This document shows, one piece after another, positions 4,094-8,887 of a stretch of DNA of 8,887 bases. The position numbers and the translations under genes are program-made. The stretch covers positions 1-8,887 of the forward strand of contig CALMAD010000207.1 in the NCBI GenBank assembly GCA_937859105.1, given 5' to 3'. How positions within the stretch are numbered: position 1 is the first letter of the stretch; each line of letters begins with the position of its first letter. The stretch is from an uncultured Propionibacteriaceae bacterium (GTDB lineage Bacteria > Actinomycetota > Actinomycetes > Propionibacteriales > Propionibacteriaceae). Below the pieces are notes generated by a model. That model was given only the letters and a program-made list of their open reading frames with translations, did not search any database and was not told the DNA's origin.

Positions 4094-6637
4094 ATGGAAC
4101 CCACCACGCGGCCCAGCACGGCGAACGCCGCGGTCAGTGACCTCTCGCCGTCGGCCATCGAGGTGCGCGGCGCCCGCGTGCACAACCTGAAGGCGGTCGA
4201 CGTCGACGTCCCCCTCGACCGGCTCGTGGCGATCGTGGGCGTGTCGGGGTCGGGCAAGTCGTCGCTGGCGATGGGCGTGCTGTACGCGGAGGGGTCGCGC
4301 CGCTACATCGAGGCGCTGTCGACCTATACGCGGCGGCGCATGTCGCACGCCGCGCGGGCGGCGGTGAGCAGCGTCCGGCACATCCCGGCCGCGCTGGCGC
4401 TGCGGCAGCGGCCCGGCGTCCCGGGGGTGCGCAGCACCTTCGGCACCTCCACCGAACTGCTCAACGTGCTGCGGGTCATGTTCTCCCGGCTCGCCTCGCA
4501 CGTCTGCCCGAACGGGCACCGGCTCGCACCGACGATCGACGTGGCCGCCGACCTCCCGCTCACGTGCCCGGTGTGCGGCGAGGCGTTCCGGCCGCTCGGC
4601 GCCGAGGCGCTGGCGTTCAACTCCGGGGGCGCCTGCCCCACGTGCCAGGGCACCGGCACGGTGCGCGAGGTCGACGAGGCGTCCCTGGTGCCCGATCCGG
4701 GCCGCACGATCGCCGACGGGGCCGTCGCCCCGTGGGGCATGTTCGGGCTGACGGTGATGCCCCAGGTGGCCGAGGCCTACGGCGTCCGCATCGACGTGCC
4801 GTACGACCAGCTCACCGACGCCGAGCGCGACATCGTGATGAACGGGGCGGACGAGAAGCGGCACATCTCGGTCCCGTCGAAGTCGGGCAAGCTGTTCGAG
4901 CTCGACTTCACCTATCGCAACGCGCGGCGCGCGGTGGAAGAGGCGCTGAGCAAGGCCACCACCGAGCGCGGGCTGAGCCGGGTCAACCGGTTCATCACCG
5001 CGCGCCAGTGCCCCGACTGTCACGGCACCCGGCTCAGCGCCGCCGCGCGCGAGCCCGAGGTGGCCGGCATCAACCTCGCCGAGGCGACGGTCAAGACCCT
5101 TGACGAGCTCGTCGCCTGGGCGCCCACGGTCGAGCCGACGCTGCCGGCCGACATGCGCCGCATGGCCCGTCAGGTCGTCGGCCAGTTGCTTCAGATGGCG
5201 CGCCGCCTCACCCAGCTGGGCCTGGGGTACCTCCGCCTTGATCGGGCCGGGTCGACGCTGTCCACGGGTGAGCGCCAGCGGGTGCAGCTCGCCCGCGCCG
5301 TCCGCAACGAGACGACCGGGGTGCTCTACGTGCTCGACGAGCCGTCCATCGGGCTGCACCCGTCGAACGTCGACGGGCTGCTCGGGGTGATCCACGACCT
5401 CAGGGGCTCGGGCAACTCGGTGGTGCTGGTCGACCACGACGTCCAACTGCTGCGCGAGGCCGAGTGGCTGATCGAGCTGGGCCCCGGCTCGGGCGGCGAC
5501 GGCGGCACGGTCGTCGCGAGCGGCACGGTCGACGATCTGGCGAGCGACCCGGCGTCCCTCATCGGGGGCTTCCTGGCGGGCCGCGAGAAGCTGGTCGTCC
5601 GAGAACAGGCGGAGGTCGAGCACCTGTACGACGCCGGCCGCCTGCGGCTCGCCACCACGCCGCTGCACACCGTGCATGCGCTGGAGGCGGAGATCCCTCA
5701 GGGACGCCTCACGGCCATCACCGGCGTCTCCGGCTCCGGCAAGACGACGCTGGTGCTGGAGAGCCTGGTGCCCGGGCTGCAGGCGGCGGCGTCCGGGGGG
5801 CCGCTGCCCGCGCACGTCGCCCGGCTCGACGCGCCCGGCATCGGCCGGGTGAACGTGGTGGACGCCACGCCGATCGGCACGAACGTCCGCTCGACCGTCG
5901 CGACGTACAGCGGGGTGCTGGACGACCTGCGCCGCGCCTACGCGACCACCGACGGGGCGCGCGAGCGGGGGCTGAAGGCGTCCGACTTCTCGTACAACAC
6001 CGGATCGCTGCGGTGCCCGCGCTGCGAGGGCACCGGGCAGGTGTCGCTCGACGTGCAGTTTCTGCCCGACGTCGACATCCCGTGCCCCGACTGCGAGGGC
6101 AGCCGGTACGCGATGGCGGCGTACGACGTGGTGAGGGGCACGAAGGGAGCGGGCGACCTGTCGTTGCCCGAGCTGCTGGGCCTCACGGTGCGGGAGGCGT
6201 CCGAGGCGCTGGCGGGCCTGAAGAAGGTCCGGCGCAAGCTGCAGACCCTCACCGATCTGGGGCTCGGTTACCTGACGCTCGGCGAAGACACCCCGGCGCT
6301 GTCGGGCGGCGAGGCGCAGCGGCTCAAGCTCGCGAACGAGTTGGACCGAGATCAGTCGGACGCGGTGTTCGTGCTCGACGAGCCGAGCGTCGGCCTGCAT
6401 CCCCTCGACACGCGGGTGCTGCTCGGCGTGCTCGATCGGCTGGTCGAGCGCGGGGCGACCGTCGTCGTGATCGAGCACGACCTCGACGTCATCGCGAACG
6501 CCGACTACGTCATCGACCTCGGGCCGGGCGGCGGGGCGTCCGGCGGGCGCATCGTCGCGACGGGGACGCCGCGGCAGGTCGCCGCCGACCCCGCGTCGGT
6601 CACGGGGCGTTACCTGGCCGGCCTCACGGAACCGTGA
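4094..6637 (+). CDS. UvrA-like twin ABC ATPase lacking the UvrB-binding domain
   Basis: An 847-residue cytoplasmic protein of the UvrA family. The first ABC module has Walker A GVSGSGKSS (49-57), a variant signature LSTGERQR (389-396), Walker B VLDEPSIGLHP (413-423) and VDHD (446-449). The second has GVSGSGKTT (544-552), canonical LSGGEAQR (737-744), VLDEPSVGLHP (760-770) and IEHD (793-796). Two zinc modules keep UvrA spacing: Cys158/161/181/184 and Cys641/644/664/667. Canonical UvrA is about 940-970 residues. Here only 15 residues separate CPNGH (138-142) from CPVCG (158-162), where UvrA carries the UvrB-binding domain. It is therefore unlikely to serve in normal excision repair. It resembles the resistance-type paralogues (DrrC/UvrA2-like) thought to act on drug- or lesion-bearing DNA. 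ATG at 4094 is preferred; ATG 4064 and GTG 4031 are in frame but lie near the SDR junction. The 3' end overlaps the convergent ThDP enzyme gene. Confidence 0.9.
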   Translation: MEPTTRPSTANAAVSDLSPSAIEVRGARVHNLKAVDVDVPLDRLVAIVGVSGSGKSSLAMGVLYAEGSRRYIEALSTYTRRRMSHAARAAVSSVRHIPAALALRQRPGVPGVRSTFGTSTELLNVLRVMFSRLASHVCPNGHRLAPTIDVAADLPLTCPVCGEAFRPLGAEALAFNSGGACPTCQGTGTVREVDEASLVPDPGRTIADGAVAPWGMFGLTVMPQVAEAYGVRIDVPYDQLTDAERDIVMNGADEKRHISVPSKSGKLFELDFTYRNARRAVEEALSKATTERGLSRVNRFITARQCPDCHGTRLSAAAREPEVAGINLAEATVKTLDELVAWAPTVEPTLPADMRRMARQVVGQLLQMARRLTQLGLGYLRLDRAGSTLSTGERQRVQLARAVRNETTGVLYVLDEPSIGLHPSNVDGLLGVIHDLRGSGNSVVLVDHDVQLLREAEWLIELGPGSGGDGGTVVASGTVDDLASDPASLIGGFLAGREKLVVREQAEVEHLYDAGRLRLATTPLHTVHALEAEIPQGRLTAITGVSGSGKTTLVLESLVPGLQAAASGGPLPAHVARLDAPGIGRVNVVDATPIGTNVRSTVATYSGVLDDLRRAYATTDGARERGLKASDFSYNTGSLRCPRCEGTGQVSLDVQFLPDVDIPCPDCEGSRYAMAAYDVVRGTKGAGDLSLPELLGLTVREASEALAGLKKVRRKLQTLTDLGLGYLTLGEDTPALSGGEAQRLKLANELDRDQSDAVFVLDEPSVGLHPLDTRVLLGVLDRLVERGATVVVIEHDLDVIANADYVIDLGPGGGASGGRIVATGTPRQVAADPASVTGRYLAGLTEP
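6624..6637. repeat. Palindromic tail-to-tail gene overlap
   Basis: TCACGG-AA-CCGTGA is a 6-bp inverted repeat that exactly spans the overlap of the two convergent genes. It supplies the stop codon TGA and the preceding Pro codon CCG on both strands. The encoded ends are Thr-Glu-Pro-stop (plus) and Thr-Val-Pro-stop (minus). No separate terminator is seen nearby. Confidence 0.7.
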
Positions 6638-8321
6638 CGGGCGGCACGAAGGCGCGCGGGCGCGGCCGCAGGGCGGGCACGTCGATCTCGATCAGCGTCG
6701 GGCCGCCGCGCTTGACGGCTTTCTTGAGGGCCTTGTCGAAGGCGTCCGGGTCGCTGACGGCCTTGTGTCGCACGCCCATCGACTCGGCGAGCAGCCCGAA
6801 GTCGGGGGTGTGCAGGTCGACGCCGCGGGGCGGGGAATCCTGGGCGTCCTGCAGGTTGCGCAGCACGCCGTAGCCGCCGTCGTTGAACAGCGCGACGATC
6901 ACGTGCGGGCGCCCGGCGCCCAGCACCGCGAGCTCGCCGAGGTGCACGGCGAGGCCGCCGTCGCCGATGATCGCGAGCACGGGGGCGTCCGGGCGGGCGC
7001 AGGCCGCGCCGATCGCCATGCCGAGCCCCTGCCCGATGCCGCCGCCGGCGGCGTACAGGTTGTCCGTCGGGTCGTAGACGGGCAGCAGCCGGTTGCCCCA
7101 CGAGCTGCCGGGCACGGTGACGTCGCGCACGATGGGCGAGCGGCGCGGCAGCCGCTTCCGCATCGCGTCGCAGATCGCCGCGTAGGCGCCGATGTCTTTC
7201 CGATGGGCCCGGCGGGCGGCCGCCGCGGCCTCGGCCACCCGGCCGGCCCAGTCGGCGTCCGGGCTCGTGGAGCCGAGCTCGTCGAGCAGGGCGGGCACCG
7301 TGACGGACGCCTCGCCCCGCAGCCCGACGGTGACGGGGAAGTTGCGGCCGATCGCGTCGGCGTCCAGGTCGATCTGAATGTGCTCGGCCGGCAGCGGCAG
7401 CCCGAAGGTGCGCGTCTCGTTGGCGCGCAGGTGGCTGCCGATCGTCAGGAGGCAGTCGGCGTCCTCAAGCAGCCCTTCGAGCGCCTCGTCGGCGGCGAAA
7501 TTGCCGATGCACAGCGGGTGATCCTCGGGGATCGAACCGCGCCCGTTCGCGCCGGTGAGCACGCCGGCGCCCCACGCCTCGGCGAGGTCGGCCAGCGGAC
7601 GCCCCACGCGCCGGGCTCCCCCGCCGGCCCAGATCAGCGGACGCTTCGCCTGGCGCATCGTCGCGGCCGCCCGCTCGAGGTCGCGGCGCGCCGCCGGACG
7701 GAGCCGCGGCTCGCGCTCGACGACCTTGTTCTGGGCGTCGGGGTCGGCGGTGTATTGCAGGTCGATCGGCCAGTCGACGCTCACCGGGGCGAACGGCGGC
7801 GTGGACAGCAGGTCGACCGCCTCGGTCAGCACCGCCCGCGCCTGCCGGGCCGTCTGGATGCGGATCGCGTGCGCCGAGACCGCCTGCAGCATGGCGAGCT
7901 GCCGGGGCACCTCGTGGTAGGCGCCCTTGCCCTCCCCGATGAGGTCGACGTTGATGTTGCCGGTGACGTGCAGCACCCGGCTCTCGGCGGTCAGGGCCTC
8001 CAGCATCGACCCGGCCGCGTTGCCCGCGCCCGTGCCCGTGGACGTGATCGCCACCCCGATGCCGCCCGTCGCCCGCGCGTACCCGTCGGCCGCGTTCACC
8101 GCGGACGCCTCGTGCCGCACGGGCACGAACCGCAGCTCGCGGTCGATCGCCTCCACGAGCGGCTGGTTGTGGATGCTGACCACCCCGAACGCGACCTCCA
8201 CGCCGGCCTCGCGCATCACCTCGACGAGGATGTCGCCGCCGGTGGCGTCGTCGGGCTGCAGTTGCGAGCGCCCGGTCTCGTGGGACTCGGTCGTCGCGTG
8301 GCGTTCTCCCTGGTCGGACAC
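6624..8321 (-). CDS. Thiamine-diphosphate-dependent enzyme, acetolactate synthase-like
   Basis: A 565-residue cytoplasmic enzyme with the three domains of the acetolactate synthase/2-oxo acid decarboxylase fold. The pyrimidine-binding domain (about 28-190) holds the cofactor-activating Glu71 in VRHEASAVNAADGYARATG (68-86). The central domain spans about 210-345. The pyrophosphate-binding domain (about 385-548) carries the ThDP/Mg motif GDGG (453-456) through Asn480 in FNDGGYG (479-485). The enzyme should act on a 2-oxo acid by decarboxylation or carboligation, but no feature fixes the substrate. No regulatory subunit gene of the ilvN type is visible, which argues against a housekeeping acetolactate synthase. 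The GTG start is supported by AAGGGGG 8 nt upstream. The first 27 residues (rich in Ser, Thr, Gln, Asp and His) are an extension before the fold. Alternatives are a benzoylformate-type decarboxylase or a lyase. The family is secure; function is open. Confidence 0.9.
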   Translation of the reverse strand: MSDQGERHATTESHETGRSQLQPDDATGGDILVEVMREAGVEVAFGVVSIHNQPLVEAIDRELRFVPVRHEASAVNAADGYARATGGIGVAITSTGTGAGNAAGSMLEALTAESRVLHVTGNINVDLIGEGKGAYHEVPRQLAMLQAVSAHAIRIQTARQARAVLTEAVDLLSTPPFAPVSVDWPIDLQYTADPDAQNKVVEREPRLRPAARRDLERAAATMRQAKRPLIWAGGGARRVGRPLADLAEAWGAGVLTGANGRGSIPEDHPLCIGNFAADEALEGLLEDADCLLTIGSHLRANETRTFGLPLPAEHIQIDLDADAIGRNFPVTVGLRGEASVTVPALLDELGSTSPDADWAGRVAEAAAAARRAHRKDIGAYAAICDAMRKRLPRRSPIVRDVTVPGSSWGNRLLPVYDPTDNLYAAGGGIGQGLGMAIGAACARPDAPVLAIIGDGGLAVHLGELAVLGAGRPHVIVALFNDGGYGVLRNLQDAQDSPPRGVDLHTPDFGLLAESMGVRHKAVSDPDAFDKALKKAVKRGGPTLIEIDVPALRPRPRAFVPPVTVP

Positions 8322-8329
8322 GGTCGCTG

Positions 8330-8336
8330 CCCCCTT
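8330..8336 (-). promoter_or_regulatory. Ribosome binding site of the ThDP enzyme gene
   Basis: Minus-strand AAGGGGG lies 8 nt before the GTG at 8321 and supports this start over later internal codons. Confidence 0.6.
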
Positions 8337-8363
8337 CGGCGTCGCGGCGTTCGTTGCCGCCCC

Positions 8364-8369
8364 ACGCTA
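8364..8369 (-). promoter_or_regulatory. Possible -10 of the ThDP enzyme gene
   Basis: Minus-strand TAGCGT fits TANNNT and would give a leader of about 35 nt. The expected -35 position falls inside the near arm of the inverted repeat at 8387-8412 and has no TTGACA-like sequence. Confidence 0.3.
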
Positions 8370-8386
8370 CCCGGACGCCGACGGTA

Positions 8387-8412
8387 CCGGTGCACCCCCA
8401 CGGGTGCACCGG
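8387..8412. promoter_or_regulatory. 11-bp perfect inverted repeat, operator or terminator
   Basis: CCGGTGCACCC and GGGTGCACCGG are exact complements separated by CCAC. The element lies between two minus-strand genes, 45 nt after the NAD(P)-binding gene stop and 65 nt before the ThDP enzyme start. As RNA it is a stable hairpin without a clear U-tract. As DNA it covers the likely -35 of the ThDP enzyme promoter. Terminator of the upstream gene and operator of the downstream one are both possible. Confidence 0.6.
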
Positions 8413-8457
8413 CCCGCGCGACCGTCCCCAGGGACGCCCCGCGGACGGTCGCCGGCA

Positions 8458-8887
8458 TCAGGAGTGATGCACCCCGAGGCTCTCCCGGACGCCGAGCCCC
8501 GGCTCGGTCACGAGCCGGACGATCAGGTCCGCGACACTGCGGCGCGACACCGTGGCGTCGGCGTTCTCGAAGGGTTGGGGTTTTGTCGTCGTCCCGTAGG
8601 CGATCTCGCGGGAGTCGCTCAGCCACGCGGGCCGGATCAGCGTGTAGTCCAGGTCGGACGCCTCGACGACCCGGGCGGCCTCGCGGTACGGGTCGAGCAC
8701 GGGCCCGACGTGCTGCCCAGGGATCTCGTCGTCGACCCCCATCGAGCTGATGAAGATCAGCCGCCGGACGCCCGCGGCGTCCATCGCGGTGACGATCGTC
8801 CGGGCGGCGTCCGCCATGCGACCGGCCAGGTTGGCGTAGACGACGTCCTGTCCCTGGACGGCCGCGGCGACGGCGTCCGGGTCGGTC
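8458..8887 (-). CDS. NAD(P)-binding SDR/NmrA-like protein, 5' end beyond window
   Basis: The last 142 residues of an atypical short-chain dehydrogenase-like NAD(P)-binding protein; the open frame runs off the right edge, so the N-terminal Rossmann glycine motif (roughly 60 residues) is not seen. Visible are TDPDAVAAAVQGQDVVYANLAG (beta 3 to beta 4, ending in an NAG-like ANLAG), RRLIFISSMG (beta 5 with the Ser pair), DPYREAARVVEASDLDYTLIRPAWLSD and the C-terminal SRRSVADLIVRLV. The Tyr in DPYREAA is followed by Glu-Ala-Ala, not the classical YxxxK, as expected for NmrA/atypical SDRs that bind NAD(P) as sensors or reduce quinone-like substrates. An internal ATG at 8817 exists but would cut the Rossmann fold. 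It runs in the same direction as the ThDP enzyme, separated by 136 nt and a hairpin. Substrate unknown. Confidence 0.85.
   Translation of the reverse strand, partial: TDPDAVAAAVQGQDVVYANLAGRMADAARTIVTAMDAAGVRRLIFISSMGVDDEIPGQHVGPVLDPYREAARVVEASDLDYTLIRPAWLSDSREIAYGTTTKPQPFENADATVSRRSVADLIVRLVTEPGLGVRESLGVHHS

Larger units (their letters stand above)
3856..4140 (+). pseudogene. Truncated short-chain dehydrogenase (SDR) N-terminus
   Basis: The first 57 codons (3856-4026) encode a clear Rossmann start: VVVVGAGLIGQAIARRVG (3-20) with the glycine-rich NAD(P) motif, LADLRQ (28-33), the acidic end of beta 2, and AATVDV (52-57) where SDRs have the conserved Asp after beta 3. An intact SDR is about 250-280 residues. 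After residue 57 the sequence turns into an Arg/Gly/His-rich tail (RRERRPGDRTPRN and on) with no SDR character, and stops at 4140 inside the next gene. The NAG motif and the Ser-Tyr-Lys active site are absent. A deletion seems to have fused the 5' part of the SDR to the upstream region of the UvrA-like gene. The strong AGGAG site means a 94-residue fusion peptide could still be made. MmyB-type regulators are often paired with an SDR, so this may be the remains of the regulator's original partner. Confidence 0.75.

Noticed and set aside
3932..6478. Very long minus-strand open frame (848 codons) opposite the UvrA-like gene
   Set aside because: It is Arg/Gly/His-rich with no domain motifs; an antisense shadow of a GC-rich gene whose plus-strand frame carries all the ABC motifs.
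4094..6637. Housekeeping uvrA
   Set aside because: The UvrB-binding region is missing and the protein is about 100 residues short.
5464..6873. Second plus-strand frame within the UvrA-like gene
   Set aside because: It is a +1 shadow rich in Arg and Gly; it only extends past the true stop because stops are rare in this GC content.
6624..8321. Housekeeping acetolactate synthase large subunit (ilvB)
   Set aside because: There is no adjacent small-subunit or ketol-acid reductoisomerase gene, and the motifs fit only the broad ThDP enzyme family.
6765..8750. Long plus-strand open frame (661 codons) opposite the ThDP enzyme and NAD(P)-binding gene
   Set aside because: Composition is that of an antisense shadow and it crosses two clear minus-strand genes and a hairpin.

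Overview
The window is about 8.9 kb of very GC-rich DNA with strong G/C at third codon positions, GTG and TTG starts and short intergenic gaps. Together with the protein families present (a MmyB-type XRE regulator, a TetR regulator, a UvrA-like ABC ATPase), this points to an actinomycete. No genus can be assigned from the sequence alone. The first nine bases match the end of the standard Illumina adapter, so the left edge is probably a contig end.

Layout, left to right. (1) 75-905, plus strand: a transglutaminase-like cysteine protein. (2) 947-978: a perfect 14-bp hairpin between this gene and a convergent TetR regulator (996-1589, minus, TTG start). (3) 1590-1800: a gap of about 210 bp, more A/T-rich than its surroundings, holding a nested inverted repeat and the likely tetR promoter. 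(4) 1801-2673, minus: a MmyB-type XRE regulator, divergent from (5) 2774-3787, plus: a zinc-type medium-chain alcohol dehydrogenase. The roughly 100 bp between them hold two leaderless-type starts and an operator-like inverted repeat. (6) 3856-4140: the N-terminal Rossmann part of a short-chain dehydrogenase (SDR), cut off after about 57 residues and joined to unrelated sequence; a decayed gene. (7) 4094-6637, plus: a UvrA-like twin-ABC protein that lacks the UvrB-binding domain. (8) 6624-8321, minus: a thiamine-diphosphate (ThDP) enzyme of the acetolactate synthase/benzoylformate decarboxylase fold, overlapping the end of the UvrA-like gene by 14 bp. (9) 8322-8457: a gap with a perfect 11-bp hairpin. 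(10) 8458 to the right edge, minus: the C-terminal part of an atypical SDR/NmrA-like NAD(P)-binding protein.

The most coherent unit is the MmyB regulator with the divergent dehydrogenase and SDR remnant: a regulator-controlled redox operon that has lost its second enzyme by deletion. The UvrA-like protein is better explained as a drug-resistance or DNA-protection paralogue (DrrC-like) than as nucleotide excision repair. The ThDP enzyme and the NAD(P)-binding gene lie in the same direction but are separated by a hairpin, so co-transcription is uncertain. I see no CRISPR array, insertion sequence, tRNA or rRNA, and no convincing wholly new system. The points most worth a second look are the SDR truncation, the palindromic gene overlap, the leaderless-start pattern and the missing catalytic histidine in the transglutaminase-like protein.
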